Assembly (NCBI GenBank): GCA_040218045.1
Contig: JAVJQA010000017.1
Coordinates: 42,895-106,894 of the forward strand
DNA from: Marinoscillum sp040218045
GTDB lineage: Bacteria > Bacteroidota > Bacteroidia > Cytophagales > Cyclobacteriaceae
Direction of reading: 5' to 3'
DNA: 64,000 nt
The notes under the pieces are model-generated. The model was not told the origin of the DNA. It made no database searches and was given only the letters and a program-made list of their open reading frames with translations. A program made the position numbers and the translations under genes. Below, one piece after another: positions 46,524 to 55,148 of this stretch. Position 1 is the first letter of the stretch. Every line of letters starts with the position of its first letter.

Positions 46524-48273
46524 GTTGTTCCGTATTTTGGTTTAAAATCTCAATAACCTGCTCCTCGTATTTATTAAAAGACGCAGACTCGAACGCTGAA
46601 AAATTCATCTGAGTAACCAGGTTGATGAGGTTTTTGAAGTAATCCCGCACCTCTTCAAAATTTTCAAATTGGAAATCCTTCGAGCACAAGTCCAATATAA
46701 AATTGAGCATGTAGCGCTGGCGGTCTATTTCGGATCGCATGTCTATGGGGTCAAAAGAGTTTTGTTGGATAATTCCAAAGTCAATCAGTTCACTTTTCCA
46801 GAAGCTGATATGATAATCAACCGGAACCGCATCATCGCCAAGGATATTGATCTGGTCTCTGGTTTCTAGCCCAATTCTCAGCAGATCTTTCAGTCGCTTT
46901 ACGGACTGTACCCATCCTTTTTGAATGTGTTCGTCGCTATACTCTCCAAATTCCTGATAGTCGATGTATTTGGAATAAGAGGCCAGCGGATCAATCGCCG
47001 GATATCTTTTGGAATCTGCACGTTTCTGAGAAAGCGCATAGAAGCATCTTGCAACTTTACTCGTGGACTCAGTGACTGGCTCTTTAAAATTTCCTCCAGC
47101 TGGTGAGATGGTCCCAATAAAGGTCACGGATCCCATTTGTCCATTTCCCAGTTTCACAATCCCTGCCCGGCTATAAAAGTTGGCGATTGTTGCCGGGAGT
47201 TCCACCGGAAAAGCATCCTGACCCGGTAGTTCTTCCAAACGGTTGGACATTTCTCGCAAAGCCTGAGCCCATCGGGAAGTAGAATCAGCTAGCAGCAACA
47301 CCTTATACCCCATGCACCGATAGTATTCAGCAAGGGTCATGCCCACATACACAGATGCTTCACGAGCAGCCACGGGCATGTTGGAGGTATTGCAAATGAT
47401 GGCAGTCTTTTGATCTAGTTTATGGCCAGTAACAGGATCCACCAGATTGGGAAACTCGGAGAAAATTTCCACTACTTCGTTGGCGCGTTCTCCACAGGCC
47501 ACAATCATGAGAATCTCTGCTTCACTGTTTTTGGCAATGGCCTGTTGCAAAACCGTCTTACCCGTACCGAAAGGCCCGGGAATATATCCTGTTCCACCCT
47601 CCATCATTGGGTTTAAGGTATCAATGACCCTTAACCCGGTCTGGAAAATCTTGCCAGGTCGAATTTTTTCTACAAACCCCGTCAATGGCACCTTGACCGG
47701 CCATTTCTGTACCATGGTTACTTCAAGAGTCTTGCCTCCCCCATCTTCAACTTTGGCAATGATATCATTGATCCGGAAATTGTCTTCAGAAGCAATCCAG
47801 GAGACCTTGAAGCTGCCTTCCCATGCAAAAGGCACCATGATTTTATGGTCGATCTGGTTTTCCTTTACAGACCCCAGCCAGTGGCCGGCTTTCACAAAAT
47901 CGCCTTCATTCACAAGCGGAGTGAACAGGTAATTTCTTTCCTTGTCCAGTGCATCTGTATGATCACCAATCTCAATAAACGTTCCGGTCATTCGTTCCAG
48001 ATCACTCTGAAGACCGTCATATTTTCTGGAGAGTATTCCGGGACCAAGCTCTACTTCCAGCATGCTCCCGGTGAAATGCACTTCAGCACCAACTTGAATA
48101 GAAGAACTGGACTCAAAAAGCTGGGCCGAGGCAATGTTTTGTCGGATTCGAATCACTTCGGCTTTGAGCCACTTTCCTGCATTGACCTGACAAATCTCGT
48201 TTTGTGTAACAGCTCCTTCTACTTCGATGAGCAAAAGGTTGGAAATTACCCCTACTACCTTTCCTGTAGTCAT
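46501..48273 (-). CDS. atpA: V-type ATPase subunit A (catalytic)
   Basis: Catalytic subunit, 590 residues. Walker A is GPFGTGKT (233-240); also seen are the non-homologous region (about 115-195), CGERANEVVEIF, ADSTSRWAQALREMSNRLEELPGQ as short segments and PAGGNFKEPVT. Drives ion movement through subunits I and K or makes ATP if the gradient is high enough. Start overlaps the DUF2764 stop by 4 bases. Confidence 0.96.
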   Translation of the reverse strand: MTTGKVVGVISNLLLIEVEGAVTQNEICQVNAGKWLKAEVIRIRQNIASAQLFESSSSIQVGAEVHFTGSMLEVELGPGILSRKYDGLQSDLERMTGTFIEIGDHTDALDKERNYLFTPLVNEGDFVKAGHWLGSVKENQIDHKIMVPFAWEGSFKVSWIASEDNFRINDIIAKVEDGGGKTLEVTMVQKWPVKVPLTGFVEKIRPGKIFQTGLRVIDTLNPMMEGGTGYIPGPFGTGKTVLQQAIAKNSEAEILMIVACGERANEVVEIFSEFPNLVDPVTGHKLDQKTAIICNTSNMPVAAREASVYVGMTLAEYYRCMGYKVLLLADSTSRWAQALREMSNRLEELPGQDAFPVELPATIANFYSRAGIVKLGNGQMGSVTFIGTISPAGGNFKEPVTESTSKVARCFYALSQKRADSKRYPAIDPLASYSKYIDYQEFGEYSDEHIQKGWVQSVKRLKDLLRIGLETRDQINILGDDAVPVDYHISFWKSELIDFGIIQQNSFDPIDMRSEIDRQRYMLNFILDLCSKDFQFENFEEVRDYFKNLINLVTQMNFSAFESASFNKYEEQVIEILNQNTEQHADQGLS

Positions 48274-49091
48274 ACGATTGGTATTTTAGGTGATGATCTT
48301 TTTTCTTTTAATTCGGCCACCAGTGTTCCAAAATGAAACCTGTCTGCTTCTCCTTTTGACACTATTCTCCTGCGACAATAGAGGCGTTGGAGTTTTACCA
48401 TATAGGCCAATACCTGATCTGTAGAGAAAGGGTCTTGCCAACTACCCGAAAATTGCCAGTAGTATTGATCGACCTTGCGTTCAATAGCTTCCAGGTCTTT
48501 GGACTCTATAATTGGTTGCATCTGGCTGGTTATTTCTTGTGGCTCTGTTAGATCGTGTAGGGTACGAGTCGCAGGGAAGGACGGTTCACTGGCTTCATTT
48601 TTAGTCTTCAGGGAATCAAAAGATTTTAGGTTGGCTTCTGCTATGGCCTGCTTTAATCTAAAAGTCCAGGAGTAATATGTGTTCAGAAAAGGGTGGTCAA
48701 TTCCCTGTATATATTCCAGAAAGTACCTATTCAGGGTTTGTTCCATTTCCCGCATGGTTAATGATGAAAAAGTACCGGAGAGATCGTTTAGGTAATTCAT
48801 CAGGTAATCGGGAAGAGCAGAAAATTCCCGGCGATAGTTGTCAAGAACCTCAATTGGAAAGGAAGAAGGCTGATGTGTTGTCCGAATGTCAAAGTCATGG
48901 TATTCGCGGAAAAGGACGGACAGCAGGTTCTGATTGTCATTCTCATGTAGCAGGCAGTTCATAATCACCAGGTCATCATCGGACAGGTTTCGGGTGATCA
49001 ACTCGATGATTTCATCCAATTGATCTGCGGATAACGAATCGTCAGTGACATCCAGTTTAGGCAAAGACGATATGAGATAGTAATAGTTCAT
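48270..49091 (-). CDS. V-ATPase operon protein, DUF2764 family
   Basis: Protein of 273 residues beginning MNYYYLISSLPKLDV, the family's N-terminal YYYL..LP motif. Found in the place of the C subunit gene in Bacteroidota and chlamydial V-ATPase operons, so it probably serves as the subunit C-like connector between rotor and head. Mostly helical, no transmembrane segment. Start overlaps the atpE stop by 4 bases. Confidence 0.85.
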   Translation of the reverse strand: MNYYYLISSLPKLDVTDDSLSADQLDEIIELITRNLSDDDLVIMNCLLHENDNQNLLSVLFREYHDFDIRTTHQPSSFPIEVLDNYRREFSALPDYLMNYLNDLSGTFSSLTMREMEQTLNRYFLEYIQGIDHPFLNTYYSWTFRLKQAIAEANLKSFDSLKTKNEASEPSFPATRTLHDLTEPQEITSQMQPIIESKDLEAIERKVDQYYWQFSGSWQDPFSTDQVLAYMVKLQRLYCRRRIVSKGEADRFHFGTLVAELKEKRSSPKIPIV

Positions 49092-49696
49092 TCGCTCTCA
49101 TTAAATAAGATATTTCGCACAGCATCCGTGAGGTAAGGTTCGAAGAGCGCCTTGAAATCTGAATCTGTAAATGACAAAATGTATCCCTTCTCCTTGTTGT
49201 CTATTTGAAAACCATTCTCCAGATGAGCACTGGGGTTCACTTTCAGACCAGGCAAATGTTTGTGTACTTTGGCCCGGAGGTCTGATTCTGTAACCTTAAG
49301 CGACTCAGGAATCAATAATTCAACTTCTTTTCCGTCCTTCCATGTATCCAGTGAGGTAGTGATGAGATTCTTCACAAAGTCCTGGTCGGATAGGACTTCT
49401 TTGAGTGGATGATTTAGTACCCGGGCATTGATTAGCGTTTCAATAGCTGTTTTCAGGTCCTGTTTAGCATGTTTGGCCTTCTGCTGGATTTCGCTTTGAA
49501 CAACGGCACGATGTTTTTCAGCCTCCTTCCTGGTCTTGGAGATGATTTCATCAGCTTGTTGAGTGGCTTGAGCCAAGATTTTCTCCGCTTTATCCTGAGC
49601 TTCACTGATGATCCTTTCCGACTCTTTTTGGGCCCTTTCCAGACCATCCTGGTAGAGTTGATCAGCTAATGCATTGAGGTTGTTGAATTCTGACAT
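49088..49696 (-). CDS. atpE: V-type ATPase subunit E (peripheral stalk)
   Basis: Peripheral stalk subunit of about 202 residues. Start 49696 (MSEFNNLNALADQLYQDG) is preferred; an upstream ATG at 49774 would add a 26-residue hydrophobic/basic extension inside the TetR gene. Residues about 10-90 are a long Ala/Glu/Lys-rich coiled coil (ESERIISEAQDKAEKI), the rest a globular head-binding domain. First structural gene of the V-ATPase operon, 13 bases after the TetR gene. Confidence 0.9.
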   Translation of the reverse strand: MSEFNNLNALADQLYQDGLERAQKESERIISEAQDKAEKILAQATQQADEIISKTRKEAEKHRAVVQSEIQQKAKHAKQDLKTAIETLINARVLNHPLKEVLSDQDFVKNLITTSLDTWKDGKEVELLIPESLKVTESDLRAKVHKHLPGLKVNPSAHLENGFQIDNKEKGYILSFTDSDFKALFEPYLTDAVRNILFNESE

Positions 49697-49709
49697 AGAT
49701 TTTATTCGT

Positions 49710-50393
49710 TTATTCCTGCTCCTTAATTGTATTAAATACCACACGAACGAAGAAATCAGGGATTTTACGGTCATTTATCCCGGTATCGGTCAATGATGGC
49801 AAATGCTCAGCAAAATAATACTGTTTATTAGCCGCTTCAATGACACTGGATATCAGCATGTGCGCGTATGGAAATTCTGGGTTTATAGCCAATACCATGT
49901 CACTGACACGCTGGACCAACCGTGTATATGCCTCAAACATTCCCTTCTTTTGGTCATCATCTATTTGCTCAGTGTTATAAACCTTAGATGACTGTTCAAT
50001 AACCAACCGGTTCAGAATCACCTCATTGATATGTGAAAAATCACTATCCTCCTTCACGGGTTTCGTCAATAACCTGATAGCTGTTTCGATCTGTTTTTCG
50101 GTGGACTGCATGTTGGCAGTAGCCAAAACCAATCTGAAATCCAGCCAACACCAGTACCAGTTAGTGAGATATAAAAGGATTTTATGCTTGTTTTCAAAAT
50201 ACCGATAGATGGTACTTTCAGCTGAACCTATCACCTTTCCGAGTTTTTTAATGGTAAATGCTTCCCAACCAATTTGATCCATCAGGGAGATGCTTTCAGA
50301 GATTATTCTTTTACCAATCTCTGAAGAATCCGGGTCCTTGATGAATATAGACTCATTTATCTTTAGCCGTATTTGTGTAGAATGATCTACCAT
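49710..50393 (-). CDS. TetR/AcrR family transcriptional regulator
   Basis: Regulator of about 227 residues with an N-terminal HTH (AFTIKKLGKVIGSAESTIYRYF at about residues 46-67) and a helical ligand domain with aromatic residues. The start at 50393 (MVDHS) is one of two close options, the other two codons upstream at 50399. It is head of the V-ATPase/sdh gene run, so it may control that operon. No ligand is suggested. Confidence 0.88.
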   Translation of the reverse strand: MVDHSTQIRLKINESIFIKDPDSSEIGKRIISESISLMDQIGWEAFTIKKLGKVIGSAESTIYRYFENKHKILLYLTNWYWCWLDFRLVLATANMQSTEKQIETAIRLLTKPVKEDSDFSHINEVILNRLVIEQSSKVYNTEQIDDDQKKGMFEAYTRLVQRVSDMVLAINPEFPYAHMLISSVIEAANKQYYFAEHLPSLTDTGINDRKIPDFFVRVVFNTIKEQE

Positions 50394-50432
50394 GATCATA
50401 TAGTTATGGTCCTATCATTTCTTTTCACTCCA

Positions 50433-51584
50433 TTAGTGCCCACCTGCCAACCAATGTTTATTTCGTATTTCTGCCACTATTTTTTGTTCTTCCATTCGAG
50501 TACGAATTTCCTTAGCATGGTTGTGAGCGTCTTCAGCTTTTTTGTCTTCTTGCAGGCGGGCATAAGCCAGGGACAGGCCATCCCAGGATGGCGCATGCAA
50601 GTCATTAATACTGATACCTAGTTTAAACTGATTCAAAGCTTCTTTAGGTAGTCCGTTTTCAAGCATTTCCATGCCTTGTTTGAAGTGAGATTCCAGATCG
50701 TGAAGGTCAGCGTTCATTTGAACCACTATGAAGTCTTCTTGCTTCATGGTGATAAATGAACATGGCAAAGTCTGTGTCACCTTTTCGGTCACGCTTCCAA
50801 GCAACATTTTGCTGAAGCCAGTCCTGCCCGTAGTACCCATGACCAGTAAAGTCTCCGGCCCTTGACTTTCTGTAAATTTCAAAATCTCTGCAGAAGGTTT
50901 GCCGTAGAGTATCTTCTGTTCCCAGTTGACACCGTGAAAATCAAACGATTTAAGAAATTTGGAAAGCTCGTTTTCTAATTGGCCAGGCGCATTTGTATCC
51001 TCCAGGTCAACACTAAGACCGTCTAGCATGTCCTTATATGATTCGGTAACATGTAATACGGTCAACCCCAACTGGAAAGAACGGGCAAGATGGATTGCAT
51101 TTCCAAGAGCACGCCGTGAGGGTTCGGATAGATCAACTGGACAAACGATTGATCGAATGGAATCCGTAGATTGCTCTGTGGTAATCCAGACAGGTTTAGT
51201 AGAGGTTTCTATAACTCTTTTGGTGGTTATTCCAATCTTAGGTTTACCTGTGCTAATACGTTCTCCTGACCCCATGAGGATTATATTTACATCGTGTTCT
51301 GAGGCAAACTGGTTGATCTCAAAGAACTTACTCCCCTTCCTCACAGCTTCAGTTACTTTTTCGATTCCACTGTCGGTAATTTTTGATCGCACGTCTTTTA
51401 GCTGTCTTTCTACTTCTTTATTGATCATGCTCTCGTATTGGCTCAAACCGGGATTATCAGTGAGAACGTGAAGTAAAATGATTTCTGAATCAAATTTTTT
51501 GGCCATGTCTATGGCCATCTCCACCGAACGATTGGCCGAACCATGAAAATCAGTTGGTACAAGAATTTTTTGGAGTAGTTTCAT
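50433..51584 (-). CDS. Tandem universal stress protein with helical C-terminus
   Basis: Two USP domains (about 1-140 and 148-285) plus a TPR-like tail (about 295-383), 383 residues. The second domain has a complete ATP motif (GTTGRTGFSKMLLGSVTEKV: GxxG then G-S); the first has a degenerate one (GSGERISTGKPKIG). The tail contains FKQGMEMLENGLPKEALNQF and SWDGLSLAYARLQEDKKAEDA, resembling tetratricopeptide units, an uncommon addition to USPs. Placed between the TetR gene and another USP. Confidence 0.85.
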   Translation of the reverse strand: MKLLQKILVPTDFHGSANRSVEMAIDMAKKFDSEIILLHVLTDNPGLSQYESMINKEVERQLKDVRSKITDSGIEKVTEAVRKGSKFFEINQFASEHDVNIILMGSGERISTGKPKIGITTKRVIETSTKPVWITTEQSTDSIRSIVCPVDLSEPSRRALGNAIHLARSFQLGLTVLHVTESYKDMLDGLSVDLEDTNAPGQLENELSKFLKSFDFHGVNWEQKILYGKPSAEILKFTESQGPETLLVMGTTGRTGFSKMLLGSVTEKVTQTLPCSFITMKQEDFIVVQMNADLHDLESHFKQGMEMLENGLPKEALNQFKLGISINDLHAPSWDGLSLAYARLQEDKKAEDAHNHAKEIRTRMEEQKIVAEIRNKHWLAGGH

Positions 51585-51624
51585 TCTTAAAGAGATTTAG
51601 AGATCTTGAGTTTTATTTATTTAA

Positions 51625-52539
51625 TTATAAATGCTTTAATAAGACTTCTAGCAATGACAGTCCTGTTCCCTTCTTTTTTACAGCCATAAGCGGAATCCGG
51701 GTATTCAAAATAATGTCTTCGGTGACACTTCCAAGCAGTAGGCCTGCTCCCGCATTTCTACCTCTTGTGCCTAGCACCAAAAGATCAACCTTGTTATTTT
51801 CAACCACACTTTGAATGGCTTGCGCAGGTTTGTCATGGTGCAGGAAAATCGGGTTTACCTCCACGCCCTTCAAATCAATTTTTTTAACGAATCGCTCATA
51901 ATCCTTGATGGCGTTCTTTTTCATTAATTCCTGAAATTCTTCCTGACTTTTTCCCGTCTTATAGTACCCTATGGGAAGTTGAAAAACATTCACGCATTGA
52001 ATGGTTGAGATGTTATTAGCGAATGCAAGGTTGACAGCCTGCTCTAAAGCATTTAATGCAAATTCAGAGAAGTCTATCGGTACCAGGATGTTTGAAATCG
52101 TATGTTTGGAATTTTCCGGAACTACCAGTACCGAACATGGCGCCTTGCGAGCCAGGTTGATCGGTAGCCTCCGCGTGTCTTTTGCCTCCGTTTTCCGGCC
52201 GATTACCACCAGATCAATGTCCTTTTTTACAATATGCTCTAAAAGAACCTCAAGAGGTGTGCCCGCTTCTATCTGGAAAACGACATTGGTGTCTGGGGAT
52301 TCAAACCACCCTACCTCGACTTGCGATTGCATTTTTTGTTTCCTTTCTTCTTCAGAAGGAACCAATAGTTGAGGGTATTCATCTAAAATTTGCTGAGGTA
52401 TTTCCGAAGGCCTTTTCACATGAATGAAATAAGCGTTTTCAGATTTGGACGTTAAGCTGATTTGAGACGAAAACCGAATGGCAGCTTCATCGGTAGTTGT
52501 TAAATTTAATGGAACCAGAAGGTTTTTATATGGGTACAT
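51625..52539 (-). CDS. Tandem universal stress protein
   Basis: Protein of 304 residues with two USP domains. The second carries an ATP-binding motif (GTRGRNAGAGLLLGSVTEDI); the first (VIGRKTEAKDTRRLPI) is incomplete. Such proteins respond to energy or oxygen stress in many bacteria. It is 40 bases upstream of the other USP gene on the same strand and may form a unit with it. An operator-like palindrome lies about 60 bases above the start. Confidence 0.87.
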   Translation of the reverse strand: MYPYKNLLVPLNLTTTDEAAIRFSSQISLTSKSENAYFIHVKRPSEIPQQILDEYPQLLVPSEEERKQKMQSQVEVGWFESPDTNVVFQIEAGTPLEVLLEHIVKKDIDLVVIGRKTEAKDTRRLPINLARKAPCSVLVVPENSKHTISNILVPIDFSEFALNALEQAVNLAFANNISTIQCVNVFQLPIGYYKTGKSQEEFQELMKKNAIKDYERFVKKIDLKGVEVNPIFLHHDKPAQAIQSVVENNKVDLLVLGTRGRNAGAGLLLGSVTEDIILNTRIPLMAVKKKGTGLSLLEVLLKHL

Positions 52540-52596
52540 CTTTTCTAAAAGTTAGCGATTTTTGGATAGAATTGAAAGTACTACACGCATAATAAC

Positions 52597-52610
52597 TACT
52601 ACTAGTAGTA
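52597..52610. promoter_or_regulatory. 14-base perfect palindrome above the USP genes
   Basis: TACTACTAGTAGTA is a complete palindrome located 58 bases upstream of the USP start at 52539, in an AT-rich stretch (ACTACTAGTAGTATACGTAC). It has the size of a dimeric regulator operator and could be the site of the nearby TetR protein. No direct evidence of binding. Confidence 0.4.
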
Positions 52611-52664
52611 TACGTACCCGTGACACATCTTGTTTCTGTAAAAAGCAGGTAATTGCTAAACAAT

Positions 52665-52705
52665 CAGCTAGGTTTAATACCAATTGTGCAGTTGGTAACT
52701 AGCTG
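52665..52705. repeat. Interrupted inverted repeat
   Basis: CAGCTAG (52665-52671) pairs with CTAGCTG (52699-52705), and inside it TACCAA (52678-52683) pairs with TTGGTA (52692-52697), separated by an internal loop. There is no T-run on either side, so it is not a typical terminator; it may be a regulatory structure or operator. Confidence 0.45.
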
Positions 52706-52792
52706 TCTGCTTAGTATCAAGATACCCCCTATTCACCGATTTAACCTTGCCTAAACCCGAAAATGCATGAGAAAAATCTAACCCAGGCTTAT

Positions 52793-52998
52793 CTATCTAT
52801 GAATCAGTGAATTGGATTTATTGATGCAACCATGACCAAGAGTCTGATCCCCTACTTTTTCAAAATGACAATATCCCTTAAAATCTCCTTTGATCATTTC
52901 ATCCACAAAGAATCCTGGACTGTCAAACACGGTAGTCTGACTTTGTCGGTTTCTGAAAAGAGTGTCTGAGTAATGTGGGGATTTCGTACGATAGACAC
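52793..52998 (-). pseudogene. Possible remnant of an SRPBCC-type gene
   Basis: A minus-strand frame contains TTVFDSPGFFVDEMIKGDFKG followed by HFEKVGDQTL, which resembles the P-x-x-FVDEM-x-KG-x-FK-x-x-x-H-x-F signature of SRPBCC ligand-binding proteins. The sequence before and after has no open, similar frame and the expected second His is missing. The rest of the 512-base space between the USP and permease genes shows only the palindromes listed. Confidence 0.3.
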
Positions 52999-53051
52999 TT
53001 CCTGATGACGATGCAGGCCGTTTTATCAAAACACCTGATATCAGGCCATGA

Positions 53052-54026
53052 CTACAAAAGTGCATTGAAGAGGAAACCCAGCAGGGTGATAAACGCGGTT
53101 ACTACTCCAAAAAATATCAGAATCAACCGGAAGGTCATCACTTTTTTCAACAACGTGGCCTCCGGAAGTGAGAGTCCTACCGTACTCATCATAAAGGCAA
53201 TGGCCGTGCCCAATGGCACTCCTTTGCTCACCAATACCTGAACCACGGGGATGACTCCAGCTGCATTGGCGTAAATTGGCACTGCGAGCACCACCGCTAT
53301 CGGAACTGTCCACCACTGCCCACCGGATAGGTATTGCTGGAAAAAATTCTCAGGTATGTACCCGTGCATCACCGCTCCAATGCCAATGCCGATGATCACG
53401 TACCAAATGATACTTCTGACGATACTCAGGGATTCCCTGCTGATTCCGGGAATCCGCGCCATAAATCCCACATTGAGGTTGCTGGTGTCATTTTCAACGC
53501 TTACGTGCTGCCAGAGCTGTTTGACCCAGTCGGTGAGAAAAATTTCAACATGAAGTTTCCCCAATATCCAGCCACCAATAGCGCCCAACAGGATTCCGGA
53601 GAGCGCATAGATCAAGGTAACCTTCCAGCCAAACATACCGATAAAAAGCGCCAGGGCTACCTCGTTGACCAATGGTGAGGTAATCAGAAAGGAGAAAGTC
53701 ACCCCAAGAGGAATGCCTCCCTGGACAAACCCAATAAACAGCGGAACAGATGAACAGGAACAAAACGGTGTAACAGCACCAAAAACAGAGGCCAGGAAGT
53801 ACTCAAGGCCGTAAAGCTTGTGCCGGCTCAGAAAATTCCGCAAGCGTTCAATAGGAAAGTAGGCATTGACCATTCCCATCAGGAAAATGATGAGGAACAA
53901 AAGGAGGATGATTTTTACGACATCATAGACGAAGAAATTCAACGCCTCTCCGAGATGACTCCCGGCCTTAATGCTGAAAACTGTAAATATCAGCCAGTCC
54001 GCAAAGTGTTGGAGCCAATCGAACAT
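53052..54026 (-). CDS. Permease of the DUF318/ArsP-like family
   Basis: Integral membrane protein of 324 residues with about eight helices and the duplicated permease motif: FCSCSSVPLFIGFVQGG in the first half and YANAAGVIPVVQVLVSKGVPLG in the second. The cysteines of the FCSCSS motif are conserved in the family, whose studied members export trivalent organoarsenicals. Its start overlaps the stop of the thioredoxin-like gene (TAATG), a pairing common for the family. Substrate not determinable. Confidence 0.88.
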   Translation of the reverse strand: MFDWLQHFADWLIFTVFSIKAGSHLGEALNFFVYDVVKIILLLFLIIFLMGMVNAYFPIERLRNFLSRHKLYGLEYFLASVFGAVTPFCSCSSVPLFIGFVQGGIPLGVTFSFLITSPLVNEVALALFIGMFGWKVTLIYALSGILLGAIGGWILGKLHVEIFLTDWVKQLWQHVSVENDTSNLNVGFMARIPGISRESLSIVRSIIWYVIIGIGIGAVMHGYIPENFFQQYLSGGQWWTVPIAVVLAVPIYANAAGVIPVVQVLVSKGVPLGTAIAFMMSTVGLSLPEATLLKKVMTFRLILIFFGVVTAFITLLGFLFNALL

Positions 54027-54259
54027 TACCTTAAGGCATCAGTGATTTCACGAACAGAAGGCACACGGCCTTTGATGATCACCTGCTCATCTATCACCAC
54101 AGCTGGTGTGGTGAGCACGTGGTATTCCATGATTTGCCGGATATCCACTACTTTGATCACCTCGGCTTCTATGCCCAACGATTGAATGGCGGTATTCACC
54201 ACAGACGCTGTTTGCTTACATTTGGGGCAACCCATCCCCAGAATTTTGATCGTTTTCAT
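54026..54259 (-). CDS. Thioredoxin-like small protein (CPKC)
   Basis: Redox protein of 77 residues, TM0996/MTH895 family: MKTIKILGMGCPKCKQTASVV, with CPKC near residues 11-14, then TTPAVVIDEQVIIKGRVPS with a cis-Pro. Start 54259 chosen because it matches the normal family beginning; the longer ORF from 54388 adds 43 residues with no similarity. Coupled to the permease gene, so it may reduce or deliver its substrate. Confidence 0.85.
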   Translation of the reverse strand: MKTIKILGMGCPKCKQTASVVNTAIQSLGIEAEVIKVVDIRQIMEYHVLTTPAVVIDEQVIIKGRVPSVREITDALR

Positions 54260-54405
54260 TGCTTGGACTTTATATATGCCACACTGCTCTATTGCTCTAT
54301 CTGAATGCTGGCTGGTGATCAGATCAATTGCTAAAAGGAAGGTTATTGAAAAGCCAACATCCCTGAGAAATGCCGGGAGCCATTGCATCTCATTGGAGTT
54401 TCATT

Positions 54406-54439
54406 AAATAGGCCTGCTTGTAATAAGTCAGGCCTATTT
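54406..54439 (-). terminator. Strong hairpin terminator after the exported protein gene
   Basis: An 11-base perfect stem (AAATAGGCCTG / CAGGCCTATTT) around a 12-base loop, with Ts flanking both arms. Placed directly after the stop at 54440, so it would end the exported-protein gene; being symmetric it could act on either strand. Confidence 0.7.
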
Positions 54440-54904
54440 TTAGTTGTTCTTCCACTTTCTTTTGTTTTCGCGGCCTGTTTTTCCAGCCCAGAAGGGTTTT
54501 AATGCTTCATCCCTCAGGACTATTTCTTTTCCATTATAGCTCAGTTCCTTGCCGATATAGTGACCTTCAGGCAATTTGTTGGTTCGAAAGGCCATCAACC
54601 TGATCTCCTTACCTTCAATGTCAGCCACCATTTCGGAAACCTCTGTGGTTGACCCCAGATGAATGTTCAGCACGGTTCCGTTATCAGTTTCAACCATTAA
54701 ATGGGTGCTGGAAACGGACTTTCCCGTAGTGTACTTGCAGGGTTCGACTTCTACCCGTGTTACAGTACCATTTAGCTCAATAACGTCAGTGTTTAGCCGC
54801 TGACGACTAACACCCACTGATTCTCCTACTCCCTTTTGAGAGTATCCAGTCATGGTCAGCAGTAGCAGGCCGGAGAGCATAACTGATTTTAAGTACATCA
54901 CCAT
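54440..54904 (-). CDS. Conserved exported protein of unknown function
   Basis: Protein of about 154 residues; start 54904 (MVMYLKSVMLSG) gives a signal peptide cut near TGYSQ, whereas the ORF could start at 54964. The mature part has GTVTRVEVEPCKYTTGKS, STHLMVETDNGTVLNIHLG, LMAFRTNKLPEGHYIGKEL and a terminal LRDEALKPFWAGK, an OB-like beta-rich family I recognise by pattern but cannot name. Probably periplasmic. Separate unit from the permease pair, ended by a strong hairpin. Confidence 0.7.
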   Translation of the reverse strand: MVMYLKSVMLSGLLLLTMTGYSQKGVGESVGVSRQRLNTDVIELNGTVTRVEVEPCKYTTGKSVSSTHLMVETDNGTVLNIHLGSTTEVSEMVADIEGKEIRLMAFRTNKLPEGHYIGKELSYNGKEIVLRDEALKPFWAGKTGRENKRKWKNN

Positions 54905-55063
54905 TGTTTTTGCCCTCTTAGGGCTAATTGTTGAGGGTAATGTACAGTCTGTAAGCGAGGACAAACATGACCGCCATCAGGCCTGCCTATGGTTTTGATC
55001 ACCTGTATTACGTGTATGAATCTTTCATTATACAGGATTAATTCAGCTTCGCTAAGAGGGAGC

Positions 55064-55082
55064 TTCGAACATATTGTTCGAA
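55064..55082. promoter_or_regulatory. Inverted repeat TTCGAACA-N3-TGTTCGAA
   Basis: Perfect 8-base arms with a 3-base centre. It lies 160 bases above the exported protein start on one side and 67 bases before the plus-strand ORF at 55149. Size and symmetry fit an operator for a dimeric repressor. No known motif matched. Confidence 0.4.
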
Positions 55083-55148
55083 AGTTATTTCATACGTAAC
55101 CAAAAAATAGTACTGGTCGGTTTTCATTTATTCAAGATATGCTAGTCT

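Noticed and set aside
47447..47932. 161-codon plus-strand ORF opposite atpA
   Set aside because: Antisense of the catalytic V-ATPase subunit, which carries all motifs.
52793..53065. 90-codon minus ORF as an intact gene
   Set aside because: Only its central part resembles an SRPBCC protein; both ends lose the pattern and it overlaps the permease gene, so it is kept only as a possible remnant.
53334..53678. 114-codon plus-strand ORF in the permease gene
   Set aside because: Antisense shadow of the permease.
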